64,000 nt of DNA from an uncultured Lewinella sp. (GCA_937873655.1 CALMYQ010000094.1:62001-126000), one strand, 5' to 3'. Positions 15,149 through 26,903 are shown, counted from the stretch's first letter. The notes: generated from the sequence alone by a model not told the origin. A program made the numbers and translations.

Positions 15149-17944
15149 ATGCATTCAAAAATCACCCGACTTTTTTTCATACTCACCTTTTTCGCTGTTA
15201 CAACGGCATTCGGCCAAAAATCGAATCTTTCGGTTGAAGGAACGGTGGTGGATACCGCCGCCGCTCCTCTGGCCGGAGCCACCGTTGTGTTATTGCAAAG
15301 AGCGGATTCCGTTTTGGTCAGTTTCGGCATCACCAATGACAACGGCTCGTTTCTGATTAAAAGGGTCGCTCCCGGGGATTACATCCTTCAGGTGACTTTT
15401 GTGGGTTATTCCAACCTTTCAAAGGATCTGACCATGGCCGCAGAGAGCATCAACCTCGGCCCCGTCATCATGGAGCCGGCCAGCGCCGACCTGGCAGAAG
15501 TCCTGGTCAAAAGCGAGCATATCCCGATGGCCGTCAAAAAGGATACGCTTGAATACAACGCCGATGCCTTCAAGACCCAACCCAATGCCGTCGTTGAAGA
15601 GCTCCTCAAAAAGCTGCCCGGCGTGGAAGTCGGCAGGGACGGCAGCATCAAAGCCATGGGCAAGGAAGTAGAAAACGTACTGGTCGACGGCAAGGAGTTT
15701 TTCGGCAAAGACCCGCAGGTGGCCACCAAAAACCTGCCCGCGAACGCTGTGGATAAGGTCCAGGTTTATGATAAAAAATCCGATACCGCCGAGTTCACCG
15801 GCATCGATGACGGCAAAAAGGAAAAAACGATCAACCTCAAGCTGAAGGCGGATAAAAAAGCCGGCGCATTCGGCTCTCTCAAGGGCGGTTACGGTACCGA
15901 TAACCGGTTCAATGGAAAATTGAATGTCAACAAGTTCAGCCCCAAATCCCAGTTCTCCATTCTCGGAATGGGCAACAATGTGAACGAACAGGGGTTCAAC
16001 ATCAACGATTATATCAATTTCATGGGCGGTATGTCAAAAATGATGAGCGGCGGAGGCGGCGCCATGCGGCTCCAGATCGGCTCGGATTCCGATCTTCCGC
16101 TGGATATGATGGGCGGTCAAAACGGCATCTCAACCACCCTGGCCGGCGGCGTCAACTGGAACTACGACCTCAACAAAAAGACCGAGATCAGCTCCAGCTA
16201 TTTCTACAACCGCATCCAGAATGAACAGGATAAAAGCATCTTCAGGCAGAACTGGCTGGAAAACGATATCTTCTCTACCGACGAACAACGCGATCAGACC
16301 AGTAAAAACGAAAATCACCGGCTCAACCTGACCATCAAACACGACCTGGATTCCATGTCGCAAATCAATTTCCGGTCCAGCCTCACCTTCAACGACGGCA
16401 ATTCTTCTTCGCTGTCCAATACCCGGTCGTTTCAGAATTCAACCGTGCCCGTCAACCAAAGCACCCAGGACTGGCGAAGCACCGGCGACCAGGTCAACTG
16501 GAACAGCAGCCTGGTTTATCGCCGTAAATTCAACAAAAAAGGTAGGGCTTTTGTAGCCGACCTCGGCCTGGGCATCAACCGGCAAAACCGCAACGGCAAC
16601 CTGCTGGCAATGAACAGCTACTCCTCGCTCCCCTCCGACACCATCCGGCAACGGCAGCAAACCGGGGACAACGGGGATAATTACCGCGTTTCACTGGCCT
16701 ATACCGAGCCCGTCGGCAAGGGGAAGTATGTGGAATGGAACCTTTCACGCCAGAATTATAACAACGATTACAACAAGAATTTCTACGATATCCTGGATGA
16801 GAACAACCAGTCTGAAGTCCTCAACCAGCAGCTGAGCAACAAATTCAGAAGGGATTACACCTATGACCAGGCAGGGCTTCGGTTCCGGCTCAACAAAAAG
16901 AAATTGAACCTCAATACCAGCCTTTCGGTCCAGAAATCGGGTTTGAGCGGGCAGTTGGCATCGGTCGAATCTCCGATCAAAAGGGATTTCTGGAACCTCC
17001 TGCCCGGGCTGAACGCCGACTACGAGATTTCCAACAGCAAAAGCCTGAAGTTCGGCTACAATACCAATATTCAACCGCCGTCCCTCGAACAGCTGCAACC
17101 CATTGAGGACAACAGCGACCCGATCAATATTTATGTGGGCAATCCGGATCTTCGGCCGCAATATTTCCATCAGGGCAACCTCAGCTTTTTCCTGTTCGAC
17201 CAGTTTTCCCAGGTCAATTTCTTTGCCAACCTGGATGGGAATTATATTATGAATCCCATCGTCAATGCCCAGACGATCGATACCTTGCTGCGGCAACGCA
17301 CCCAGCCCGTCAACCTCGATCATTCTACTTCCTGGGGAGGTTATCTTTCTTTCGGCGCCCCCCTGCGCTGGATGGGCAGCCGCATGAGCATCAGTTCCGA
17401 TTGGCGCAACAGCCGCAGTTTCTTCCTGCTCAACGGCGTGGAAAACCAAACCGACCAATGGGACGCGGGAGCGGAATTCAGCCTGGAAAACAAGAATAAG
17501 GAAAGGTTCGACGTCGCCGCCGGCATCCGGGTCAACTACAATTGGACCGGGTACAAAGAAAACAGCTCGCTCAATCAGGATTTCACCAATCAGGTCTATT
17601 TCGCCGATTTCACCTACAACCCGACCAAGGCCTGGTCCATCAACACAAGCATGGATTATACGGTTTATTCACAGGAATCCTTCGGCGGGCAACAAACCAT
17701 CCCGATCTGGAAGGCCTCCCTGTCCCGCTACCTGTTCAATAACCGCGGGCAACTGGAAATTGCAGCCTTCGACCTGCTCAACCAGAATGTGGGCATTTCC
17801 CGGAGAAGCAGCCTGAATTCCTTTTATGAGCAAACCACCGTTTCGCTGGGCCGGTACTTCATGGTCAATTTCACCTGGGCGCTTTCCGGTTTTGCCAACC
17901 AGCAATCCGGCGGCATCCACATGAAAATGATCCGCAGACGATAA
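15149..17944 (+). CDS. CarboxypepD_reg-like outer membrane beta-barrel protein
   Basis: A 931-residue outer-membrane protein. The signal peptide MHSKITRLFFILTFFAVTTA ends with FGQ. A carboxypeptidase-regulatory-like beta sandwich (about 25-115; VEGTVVDTAAAPLAGATVVL) comes next, then a plug-like part with LLKKLPGVEVGRDG and VLVDGKEFFGKDP, and finally a long Asn/Gln-rich beta barrel of the OMP_b-brl_3 type. The family is related to TonB-dependent receptors; cargo is unknown. The start at 15149 gives a proper signal peptide; the frame also opens 16 codons earlier, which would bury it. Probably cotranscribed with the GLPGLI gene. Confidence 0.88.
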   Translation: MHSKITRLFFILTFFAVTTAFGQKSNLSVEGTVVDTAAAPLAGATVVLLQRADSVLVSFGITNDNGSFLIKRVAPGDYILQVTFVGYSNLSKDLTMAAESINLGPVIMEPASADLAEVLVKSEHIPMAVKKDTLEYNADAFKTQPNAVVEELLKKLPGVEVGRDGSIKAMGKEVENVLVDGKEFFGKDPQVATKNLPANAVDKVQVYDKKSDTAEFTGIDDGKKEKTINLKLKADKKAGAFGSLKGGYGTDNRFNGKLNVNKFSPKSQFSILGMGNNVNEQGFNINDYINFMGGMSKMMSGGGGAMRLQIGSDSDLPLDMMGGQNGISTTLAGGVNWNYDLNKKTEISSSYFYNRIQNEQDKSIFRQNWLENDIFSTDEQRDQTSKNENHRLNLTIKHDLDSMSQINFRSSLTFNDGNSSSLSNTRSFQNSTVPVNQSTQDWRSTGDQVNWNSSLVYRRKFNKKGRAFVADLGLGINRQNRNGNLLAMNSYSSLPSDTIRQRQQTGDNGDNYRVSLAYTEPVGKGKYVEWNLSRQNYNNDYNKNFYDILDENNQSEVLNQQLSNKFRRDYTYDQAGLRFRLNKKKLNLNTSLSVQKSGLSGQLASVESPIKRDFWNLLPGLNADYEISNSKSLKFGYNTNIQPPSLEQLQPIEDNSDPINIYVGNPDLRPQYFHQGNLSFFLFDQFSQVNFFANLDGNYIMNPIVNAQTIDTLLRQRTQPVNLDHSTSWGGYLSFGAPLRWMGSRMSISSDWRNSRSFFLLNGVENQTDQWDAGAEFSLENKNKERFDVAAGIRVNYNWTGYKENSSLNQDFTNQVYFADFTYNPTKAWSINTSMDYTVYSQESFGGQQTIPIWKASLSRYLFNNRGQLEIAAFDLLNQNVGISRRSSLNSFYEQTTVSLGRYFMVNFTWALSGFANQQSGGIHMKMIRRR

Positions 17945-17971
17945 TTTCACACAAGTGGGAGGGTCGCCCCG

Positions 17972-18049
17972 CACCCTCTCACCTCCCATCCGACGAAGTG
18001 ACGCCATCGGCGTTACGAAGTCGGGCTCTCACCCTCTCACCCTCTCCAA
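17972..18049. repeat. Short CTCTCACC tandem repeat at a gene end
   Basis: CTCTCACC at 18026-18033 and 18034-18041 is followed by the related CTCTCCAA. A further copy (CACCCTCTCACCT) lies at 17972-17984. The stop codon of the nucleoside phosphorylase gene (18029-18031) is inside the repeat. Between the copies is an imperfect inverted repeat (CCGAC..ACGCC with GGCGT..GTCGG). Confidence 0.65.
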
Positions 18050-18892
18050 CACGTCCCGGATCAATCGTTCCTCCTCCGCATGCGGGTCCGCAGAAAAGGT
18101 TTGGTCCATCCTGTTCGCGATCAAAACGCTGCAGGAAAGCGCCTGGTGTCCAAGCAATCTGGCCATACCGTAAAGGGCCGAGGTTTCCATTTCGAAATTG
18201 GTAATGCGGTGTTCCCCGAACGAAAATTCTGAAAATTTACGGAGGGTATCCGGATCAATGCTGCTTTTCAACCGCAATTGCCGGCCCTGCGGGGCATAAA
18301 AGCCCGGACAGGTAAGCGTCATCCCGCGATTCCAGTCCCTGAACTGCTCAAGCAACACTTCACTGCACCTGACCACGTAGGGATCAGCGGGTAACGGACC
18401 GGAATGCCTGGTGAAGGCCTGATGGATCTCCCGCTCGGCTTCATCTTCCGTAAAGGGATAATACCGCAGCAAATTGTCCATGCCGATACCGAAAGAGGAA
18501 GCCAGGAATGACCCGAGCGGCAGATCGCCCTGCAGGCTGCCCGAGGTGCCGATACGAATGAAGGAAACGCTCGTCAGTTCTGTTTTCGGCTCCCGTTTTT
18601 GCAGGTCGATATTGAATAAAGCATCAATTTCGTTGAGGGCGATATCGATATTGTCCGTGCCGATCCCGGTTGAAATGACCGAAACCCGGTGTTGGCCCAA
18701 CTGCCCCGTATGGGTGATAAACTCCCTTTTCTGGACCCTGTGATCGATCCGGTCGAAATATTTGGAGACCCGGGGCACCCGTTGCGGGTCACCTACGGTA
18801 AAAATTAATGGCGCTATTTGTTCCGGATGGAGATCCAGATGGTAAATATGTCCGTGTTCATTCAGAATGAGCTCTGCTGGCGATATCGGCAT
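18029..18892 (-). CDS. nucleoside phosphorylase (uridine phosphorylase-like)
   Basis: Cleaves a nucleoside with phosphate into base and ribose 1-phosphate; cytoplasmic salvage enzyme of 287 residues. Family signs are VGDPQRVPRVSKYFD (phosphate-binding GDP..R, about 33-47), STGIGTDNIDIALNE, FIRIGTSGSLQ and the ribose/base loop ITNFEMETSALYGMA (about 230-244). The closest fit is the uridine phosphorylase group, but exact base preference cannot be read. Its start overlaps the DoxX gene upstream by 35 bases. Its end lies in a short tandem repeat. Confidence 0.85.
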   Translation of the reverse strand: MPISPAELILNEHGHIYHLDLHPEQIAPLIFTVGDPQRVPRVSKYFDRIDHRVQKREFITHTGQLGQHRVSVISTGIGTDNIDIALNEIDALFNIDLQKREPKTELTSVSFIRIGTSGSLQGDLPLGSFLASSFGIGMDNLLRYYPFTEDEAEREIHQAFTRHSGPLPADPYVVRCSEVLLEQFRDWNRGMTLTCPGFYAPQGRQLRLKSSIDPDTLRKFSEFSFGEHRITNFEMETSALYGMARLLGHQALSCSVLIANRMDQTFSADPHAEEERLIRDVLERVRG

Positions 18893-19337
18893 GGGTCGCT
18901 TGATTAGCCTGCAAAGTTACAGCTTTTCCGGGTGGGCAAATAATGAACAGTCCGCTTAAAATGATCAGATTTTTGATGATATACTGACCGACCAGTGTCA
19001 ACTCCAGGGCGTTATTTGTAAAGGAAAGATCAGGAAAGAAAATTAAAGGCGTAAAGGTACAAACCATGTGAACGATCGCTGCAATGATAACCGGCCGCTT
19101 CAATACATTGGCGACCAGCAAAATACCGATCGACACCTCCCAAACGGCCAACATGATAATTGAAACCTTGGGAGGTATCAATCCCATCAAGAGTTGATTG
19201 ATGGTATCCTGCGCCAACTTTTCGGCAGGGCTCACCCCGGGAAAAAATTTCAGGGTTCCGAACCACAAGTATACTATACCGATACTGACGGCTAACAATC
19301 TGGTTTTGGAAACCTGGAATCTATGCATTCGAAACAT
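18858..19337 (-). CDS. DoxX-like integral membrane protein
   Basis: A 159-residue membrane protein with four hydrophobic segments (about 12-32, 58-78, 82-100 and 115-135) and the early motif YLWFGTLKFFPG, matching the DoxX-like group. Function in this group is unclear. The last 12 codons overlap the start of the nucleoside phosphorylase gene on the same strand, so the two are likely coupled. ATG at 19337 is used; a second ATG three codons on is equally possible. Confidence 0.7.
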   Translation of the reverse strand: MFRMHRFQVSKTRLLAVSIGIVYLWFGTLKFFPGVSPAEKLAQDTINQLLMGLIPPKVSIIMLAVWEVSIGILLVANVLKRPVIIAAIVHMVCTFTPLIFFPDLSFTNNALELTLVGQYIIKNLIILSGLFIICPPGKAVTLQANQATHADIASRAHSE

Positions 19338-19498
19338 GACTCATTTTGAACGCTAAATTAAAACAGCCCCACCCAGATCCCTTGAAATCCTATCGGAAAA
19401 TGAGGAATAGGGGCTAATTCAGCATGGATCTAAGTCTAAATTAACTTAACAAGGAAACCAAAAAACATTACCGCTGTTAATGATGCAAAAATACCGGA

Positions 19499-19855
19499 AT
19501 GAGAAAGATATACCACCTCGCCACGTGCACCACCTGCCAGGGCATCATCAAGGATCTGAAGCCGGGTAAGGATTTTGAAATGCAGGATATCAAGACCGAA
19601 CCCATCACGGAAGCCCAGCTGGATCGGATGAAGGAAAAAGCCGGTTCTTATGAAGCCTTGTTCAGCCGCCGGGCCTTGAAATACCGGGAATGGGAGCTGA
19701 ATAAAAAGAAACTGACCGAGGCGGACTACAAGAAACTCATCCTGGAAGAATACACGTTCCTGAAAAGGCCGGTGATCTTTATTGATGAAGACATCTTTGT
19801 GGGCAATGCACCTGCTGTGGTGGCGGCGGCTAAGGAGCGCATGAGTAAAGGGTGA
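19499..19855 (+). CDS. ArsC/Spx-like thioredoxin-fold protein
   Basis: A 118-residue protein of the arsenate reductase ArsC/Spx/YffB fold. It has a CxxC motif (ATCTTCQ, Cys10 and Cys13) and the family segments RRALKYREWELN (about 57-68) and LKRPVIFIDEDIFVGNAP (about 88-105) with the conserved cis-Pro region. Classical ArsC uses a single Cys with an arginine triad; the CxxC here suggests a redox or adaptor role instead. No arsenic genes are nearby. It stands alone on the plus strand with no clear promoter. Confidence 0.8.
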   Translation: MRKIYHLATCTTCQGIIKDLKPGKDFEMQDIKTEPITEAQLDRMKEKAGSYEALFSRRALKYREWELNKKKLTEADYKKLILEEYTFLKRPVIFIDEDIFVGNAPAVVAAAKERMSKG

Positions 19856-19885
19856 TTTGAGGATGTGTTGATGCGAATGCTCAAA

Positions 19886-20362
19886 TCAATGCGGCAACAA
19901 ATCGGCATCAGCAGGAAAATCAGGCAGGGCATCCATAAACCGGAAGGAATTCAGTTCATAATCCATTTCGCAGCAATAGGTCTCAGGGCCGTTGGTCACA
20001 ACCAGGTATCTGACCCGCAACGGCATATTGTACCAGGCGATCTGCCGGAAAACCGATTGGTCCAGTTTGACGCCGGGTCGCTTGCATTCCACCAACAGGT
20101 AAGGCTCCACGGCTTTTGAATAAACGATCAGGTCCAGGCGCCGTTTCTGGCCCTGAACCTGCAATTCTTTTTCAACGTTAAGGCGGTTTTTCGGAAAGCC
20201 TTTTTCCAGCAAGAGGTACTGGATCACCAGTTGGCGGACCATTTCTTCCGGTTGCAAGACCAGCCATCTGGCCCGGACAGGATCAAAGATCTGCCGGTCC
20301 TCTCCTGTTTTTCTGATCTTGAGCCGGTCCTTGAAGCTGGTCCAATCAACGGATATTTGCAT
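19886..20362 (-). CDS. HsdR-N-type PD-(D/E)XK nuclease-domain protein
   Basis: A 158-residue protein that matches the type I restriction enzyme R N-terminal domain (HSDR_N_2). The nuclease core is RRLDLIVYS (Asp) followed by LLVECKRPGV (Glu-Cys-Lys) around residues 75-100. No helicase domain, HsdM or HsdS is present. Such stand-alone copies are common and chromosomally conserved in Bacteroidota, so a DNA-repair or housekeeping role is more likely than restriction. It lies 9 bases downstream of the bifunctional nuclease gene on the same strand. Confidence 0.82.
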   Translation of the reverse strand: MQISVDWTSFKDRLKIRKTGEDRQIFDPVRARWLVLQPEEMVRQLVIQYLLLEKGFPKNRLNVEKELQVQGQKRRLDLIVYSKAVEPYLLVECKRPGVKLDQSVFRQIAWYNMPLRVRYLVVTNGPETYCCEMDYELNSFRFMDALPDFPADADLLPH

Positions 20363-20371
20363 GCAGGCTTG

Positions 20372-20968
20372 TCAGCTTTTATCTTTCCGCCGCTGCATTT
20401 CATCGCGGATCTCGGCAGCACGTTCATAGTCTTCGCTTTCCAGCATTTCTTCCAGCATGCGTTGTAGTGCTTCATCCGAATACGAGGTCAACGACCGCCT
20501 GCGCGAACCGCTGCTGCGCTGCCTGGGCGGTTTTCGGGCCGGTTGGGCTTCCTCCTGTTCTTCCTCCACGATGCCGGCAGCGTCCAGGATGAACTCATAG
20601 GTGAATATCGGGCTGTCAAAGCGCACGGCCAACGCCAGCGCGTCGGAGGTCCTGGAGTCGATTTCGATCAATTCGCCGTCTTTCAGGCAGACCAGGCGGG
20701 CATAGAAAATGCCGTCCAGCAAATTGTTGATCACGACTTCCTTCAGGTGGATATTAAACGTTTTTAAGGTATTTTTGAACAAGTCATAGGTAAGCGGCCG
20801 GTTGGGCACCATCCGCTCGATCCCGGCTGCTATCGCTTCGGCTTCATTTTTACCGATAACGATCGGCAGATGCCTTGGGCCGGTCTGTTCCGCCAAGACT
20901 ACAGCGTAGTTTTGTGAAAGCGATGGGCTTCTTGAAAGCGCTACAATTTCCAAAGGTATTTTTTCCAT
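20372..20968 (-). CDS. bifunctional nuclease (DUF151) with C-terminal UVR motif
   Basis: A 198-residue protein. Residues 1-135 are the BFN/DUF151 domain (LPIVIGKNEAEAIA, RTSDALALAVRFDSPIF), described in plants and bacteria as a nuclease fold. A basic linker (about 145-165) leads to a UvrB/UvrC motif (LEEMLESEDYERAAEIRDEM, about 170-192), a helical hairpin for protein contact. The combination is typical of Bacteroidota. It is clustered with the HsdR-N protein and MazG, all touching nucleic acid or nucleotide quality control. Confidence 0.88.
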   Translation of the reverse strand: MEKIPLEIVALSRSPSLSQNYAVVLAEQTGPRHLPIVIGKNEAEAIAAGIERMVPNRPLTYDLFKNTLKTFNIHLKEVVINNLLDGIFYARLVCLKDGELIEIDSRTSDALALAVRFDSPIFTYEFILDAAGIVEEEQEEAQPARKPPRQRSSGSRRRSLTSYSDEALQRMLEEMLESEDYERAAEIRDEMQRRKDKS

Positions 20969-21002
20969 ATACTATTAATTAAGCCGGCTGGCTTTCGTCC
21001 TT

Positions 21003-21791
21003 TCAAACAGAAGTTTTGGCCTGATTCCAGAGAACGTCCATTTCCTCCAGCGTCATTTCCCTTAAATCTTTGGTCGCATTGGCCTCGATATATTCAAACC
21101 GTTTTTTAAACTTTTGGTTGACCCTTTCGAGGGCTGTTTCGGGGTCAATGCCTCGAAATCGGGCAAAATTTACCAAAGAAAAGAGGACATCTCCAAATTC
21201 TTCCTCCTGTTTTTCGCTGGAATGGCCCAAAGTTACCGCTTCATGGAATTCCTCCATTTCCTCCCGCACTTTGTCCCATACCTGTTCGCTGTTCTCCCAT
21301 TCAAAACCGACCTGCTTGGTTTTTTCCTGCATGCGATAGGCCTTCACCATGGCGGGCAGCGAATTGGGTACGCCGGCCAAAACGGATTTTTTGCCTTCCT
21401 GCAGTTTCAACTGCTCCCAATTGCGCTTGACCTCTTCGTCATCGGCAACCTGTAGGTCGCCGTAAATATGGGGGTGCCGCTTGATCAGTTTATCGCAAAC
21501 GGCATTCAGGGCATCCGCGATATCGAAGGCTCCTTTTTCATCACCGATCCTGGCATAAAACACCATATGGAGCATCAGGTCTCCGATTTCCTCTTTGACC
21601 CCTTCCAGGTCCTGATCCAGGATCGCGTCCGCCAGTTCATAGGTTTCTTCTATGGTCAGGTTGCGCAAACTTTCGAGGGTTTGCTTTCTGTCCCAGGGGC
21701 ATTTTTCCCTCAGGTCGTCCATGATTCCCAGCAGGCGGGCGAATGCGTCCAGTTTGGCTTGCATCATTTTTTGATCTCCAGATAAATTCAT
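21003..21791 (-). CDS. mazG: nucleoside triphosphate pyrophosphohydrolase
   Basis: Hydrolyses (d)NTPs, including damaged ones, to NMP and pyrophosphate. At 262 residues it is the full two-domain MazG. The first domain has CPWDRKQTLESL and EETYELADAI..EEIGDLMLHMVFYA (EExxE..EExxD metal motif, about 48-80). The second repeats it as EEMEEFHEAV and EEFGDVLFSLVNFAR (about 178-215). It lies 34 bases upstream of the bifunctional nuclease gene on the same strand. Confidence 0.95.
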   Translation of the reverse strand: MNLSGDQKMMQAKLDAFARLLGIMDDLREKCPWDRKQTLESLRNLTIEETYELADAILDQDLEGVKEEIGDLMLHMVFYARIGDEKGAFDIADALNAVCDKLIKRHPHIYGDLQVADDEEVKRNWEQLKLQEGKKSVLAGVPNSLPAMVKAYRMQEKTKQVGFEWENSEQVWDKVREEMEEFHEAVTLGHSSEKQEEEFGDVLFSLVNFARFRGIDPETALERVNQKFKKRFEYIEANATKDLREMTLEEMDVLWNQAKTSV

Positions 21792-21804
21792 GACCGGTAA
21801 TCCT

Positions 21805-21812
21805 TACTTTTG
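21805..21812 (+). promoter_or_regulatory. -7 promoter element for the NqrM-like/methyltransferase pair
   Basis: TACTTTTG fits TAnnTTTG. It is 89 bases before the ATG at 21902, a longer leader than usual here, and no -33 was identified, so confidence is modest. Confidence 0.45.
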
Positions 21813-21901
21813 CGGGCGAAGGCGTTTCCGGTTGCAAAAATAAACTATTCTGGCTTGCCGGACGTTGTCCAGATAGAATTTGACGATTAAAAAGCCCGTT
21901 T

Positions 21902-22123
21902 ATGGAATTTTTATATGTGTTGGCCATTGTTTTCGGCGTTTTCGGGATTTCCTTTATCCTGATCAATATCCGCCATATTTTCACCGGTAACGAATTCCGG
22001 GGAACGTGTGCCAGCAACAACCCGATGTTGAAAGATCAGATCGGCGAATGTACCGTTTGCGGTAGAAAACCCGGAGAGGCCTGCCGTGAAGATGAGTTGA
22101 AGATCAAAGGGGCTTCCGCTTAA
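21902..22123 (+). CDS. small Cys-rich membrane protein, NqrM (DUF539)-like
   Basis: A 73-residue protein with one N-terminal transmembrane helix (about 3-24) and a cysteine segment RGTCASNNP..GECTVCGRKPGEAC. The layout (membrane helix, then C..CxxC..C) resembles NqrM, which delivers iron to the Na+-translocating NADH:quinone reductase. No nqr genes are in the window, so an iron-handling role elsewhere is possible. It is 21 bases upstream of the methyltransferase gene and likely in one unit. Confidence 0.6.
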   Translation: MEFLYVLAIVFGVFGISFILINIRHIFTGNEFRGTCASNNPMLKDQIGECTVCGRKPGEACREDELKIKGASA

Positions 22124-22144
22124 TTATTTATTCCCACTCTGTTA

Positions 22145-23263
22145 ATGGAATTTCTAGCCAAGACCTTTGCCGGGTTGGAAGAAACCCTCGCAGCCGAATT
22201 GGACGCGCTGGGCGCCGCCGAGATCAGCGTACAGCCTCGCCTGGTCCGCTTCAACGGCAATAAGGAAGTTTTATACAAAGCCAATTACCTGAGCCGTACC
22301 GCTCTCCGGATCCTGGTACCGCTTTTTGATTTTGAGGCCAAAAACGAACAACAGCTCTACAACGGCATCCGGTCTTTTGACTGGTCCGACTGGATCAACC
22401 CGGACAAGACCTTTGCCATCGATCCGGTTGTCAACTCGTCGGTTTTCCGCCATTCCCATTATGCGGCGCTCAAGGCCAAAGACGCTATTGCTGACCAATT
22501 CCGGGACAGGACCGGGCTGCGACCCAGCGTGGATACCGACAACCCGGATCTCAGAATTAACCTCCACATTTCCGAAACAGCCTGTTCGGTTTCCATCGAC
22601 AGTTCGGGCGACAGCCTCCACCGCCGGGGTTACAGGACCGGCACCCGCGAAGCGCCGATCAACGAGGTGCTGGCTGCCGGGATGATCATGATGACCGGCT
22701 GGACCGGCGAGACCTTGTTCCTTGACCCGATGTGCGGTTCGGGGACGATCCTGATCGAAGCGGCTATGATCGCGGCCAATATGCCTCCGCTGGGGTTGCG
22801 CCGGACTTTCGGCTTCCAGCACTGGCCCAATTTTGATGCGCCGCTCTGGAATAAGATCAAAAAAGAGGCTCAGGCCGCTATCCGGAAACCGGCTTTCCCG
22901 ATCCTGGGTTACGACAAGGATCCCAGGGCCCTGGGGGTAGCGGACAAGAACATCTTTGCAGCGGGCTTGGAGCAATCCATATCCCTGGAACGCAAGAAAT
23001 TTGAAACACTGGAACCGCCGCCGGGCCCGGGAATTGCCGTATTCAACCCGCCTTATGAAGAAAGAATGATCACCGGCGACATCAACGAGCTGTATAAGAA
23101 CATCGGCGATCAATTGAAGCAAGCCTTCGCCGGTTATGACGCCTGGATCATTTCCGCCAATATGGAAGCGCTGAAACATATCGGGCTCCGGCCCTCGAAG
23201 AAGATAAATCTATTCAACGGACCGCTGGCGTGCAAATTCCAGCGGTACGAGTTGTACGATGGT

Positions 23264-23281
<18 letters not shown>
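22145..23281 (+). CDS. THUMP-domain 23S rRNA guanine-N2 methyltransferase (RlmL-like)
   Basis: A 378-residue SAM-dependent RNA methyltransferase. The N-terminus has the RlmL-type ferredoxin-like and THUMP region (TFAGLEETLAAELDALGA, about 7-155). The Rossmann part has SAM motif I LDPMCGSGTILIEAA (about 198) and the catalytic NPPYEERM (about 301), which marks N2-guanine or N6-adenine methylation. It equals the N-terminal half of E. coli RlmL (m2G2445) and lacks the RlmK half, as in most bacteria. Its last five codons and stop (TRAFK) form one arm of a perfect palindrome with the end of glpK. Confidence 0.9.
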
Positions 23282-25525
<2,244 letters not shown>

Positions 25526-25644
25526 AGGTGTTTGAATTATCGGATTAATTAAAATAGACGGGCAATATTCGAAAAAAAATTCTGAATCCCGAATGAAAAA
25601 TAAAATAATCCGCAAGTATTCAATTTTGGCGAATTTCAAACAAA

Positions 25645-25675
25645 AAGGCCGTCCCAAAGATCTTGAGACGGCCTT
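25645..25675 (-). terminator. Rho-independent terminator of the lipoprotein gene
   Basis: AAGGCCGTC (25645-25653) and GACGGCCTT (25667-25675) form a 9-bp stem with a further inner CAA/TTG pairing. On the minus strand the stem is followed by TTTTTG. It is 32 bases after the stop at 25707. Confidence 0.85.
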
Positions 25676-25706
25676 CAAAATATTACCACCGAGTTCTGAG
25701 GAAAGA

Positions 25707-26903
25707 TCAGATGATCTTCCCTGTATAAGCTATTTTTTCTTTTATGACGGGTTGCAGCTGGGTTGCCGCGGTCAGCAGCAGGGCTTCATTGGTCGGGAAG
25801 GGCAAAGGCCGGTTTCCGATCCGTTTTCTGGATTGATCGCTCAGGGCCCGCTTGTCGCCCTGGAAAGTCGAGGCGTAGTTTTCAAACACGGCGTCTGCCG
25901 TCAGGGGCTGACTTTCCATGAGCTGGTTGTTGTGCAGGTCATACCATTCGATGCGGCCGCTGACACTGGCAACCTTGGTCTGGAACACCTCCAGCACCCG
26001 GGCTTTTACCAGCACTTTCTTCGGAATCTTGATGTCATTGCCCGCCGTATCTTTTTTCACATTTCCGCGTTCATCCAACACGTAATCAAACCCGTCCTCG
26101 ATTTCTTTGGAATCAACGTATTCGCGCTCTTTCACCACTTCGGGGCCCACGTCCAGGCGGTTCAAATTCATTTCCACCTTGTAGTCGTAGGCCACACCGG
26201 GTTGCGGATTGGTATGGAAGACCCGCCATTGGCTGTTCAGGTCCTGAACGCCGAACCGCAGCAATTCCTGTTCCATTTCGCGGGGGATCACGGTGTTGGA
26301 CCGGTTGTTCATGTGAAATACAACGTAAGTGGTGCCCAGATCCAGCGCCTGATCCATTAACTGTTTCCGGTCGCGGTAATTGTTGTAATAACGGCTGATC
26401 TTTTCCAGCTCGGCGTAGGCCTGACGCGCAACCAGTTTATCGCCCGTGGTTTTTGATTCCGCTATTAGTTGTTTACCCAGGTTGTACTGGTATTCGGCAG
26501 CCTTTTCCTTGGATTCGAGCTCGAGGTCGTCCACGCGGACAAACCGGAAGTTAGCCTTGATGCCTTCCTTATCGATCAGCGGCAGGAGCGGTTCGATCAA
26601 TTCCTGGCGATGCCGGATCCGGCGGTAAACGTCATTGATCTTTGACCAGTTCTCCGGCCGGCCTTCCGATTTAAGGCGGTCAGCCAGGCGCATATCCTGG
26701 TCCGTGATCTTGGCGAAGGCATCTTCAAGGGCCTGAACGTACTTGACTTTTTTGTTTTTCTTGCCGGCGAGTTTGCGGACGGCCATTTCAATGGCCTGGT
26801 CGTAATTTCCGGATTCGACCAGCTCTTGGGGTGAGGTGCAAGCCTGGAAAACCCCAAAAAAGAGCAGCGCAGCGGCGATTGTGAGCAGGGTTCTCGGATT
26901 CAT
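25707..26903 (-). CDS. uncharacterised lipoprotein with helical (TPR-like) N-terminal region
   Basis: A 398-residue lipoprotein. MNPRTLLTIAAALLFFGVFQ is followed by Cys21 in a lipobox. The first 170 residues of the mature protein are helical and resemble degenerate TPRs (ESGNYDQAIEMAVRKL). The remainder is beta-rich with DLGTTYVVFHMNNRSNTVIP and a conserved-looking end (PLPFPTNEALLLTAATQL). I do not recognise a named family beyond conserved Bacteroidota lipoproteins. An ATG at 26903 gives the correct signal; the frame opens eight codons earlier. A terminator follows. Confidence 0.75.
   Translation of the reverse strand: MNPRTLLTIAAALLFFGVFQACTSPQELVESGNYDQAIEMAVRKLAGKKNKKVKYVQALEDAFAKITDQDMRLADRLKSEGRPENWSKINDVYRRIRHRQELIEPLLPLIDKEGIKANFRFVRVDDLELESKEKAAEYQYNLGKQLIAESKTTGDKLVARQAYAELEKISRYYNNYRDRKQLMDQALDLGTTYVVFHMNNRSNTVIPREMEQELLRFGVQDLNSQWRVFHTNPQPGVAYDYKVEMNLNRLDVGPEVVKEREYVDSKEIEDGFDYVLDERGNVKKDTAGNDIKIPKKVLVKARVLEVFQTKVASVSGRIEWYDLHNNQLMESQPLTADAVFENYASTFQGDKRALSDQSRKRIGNRPLPFPTNEALLLTAATQLQPVIKEKIAYTGKII

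Noticed and set aside
19886..20362. Restriction-modification system
   Set aside because: Only the HsdR N-terminal fold is present; helicase, methylase and specificity genes are missing.
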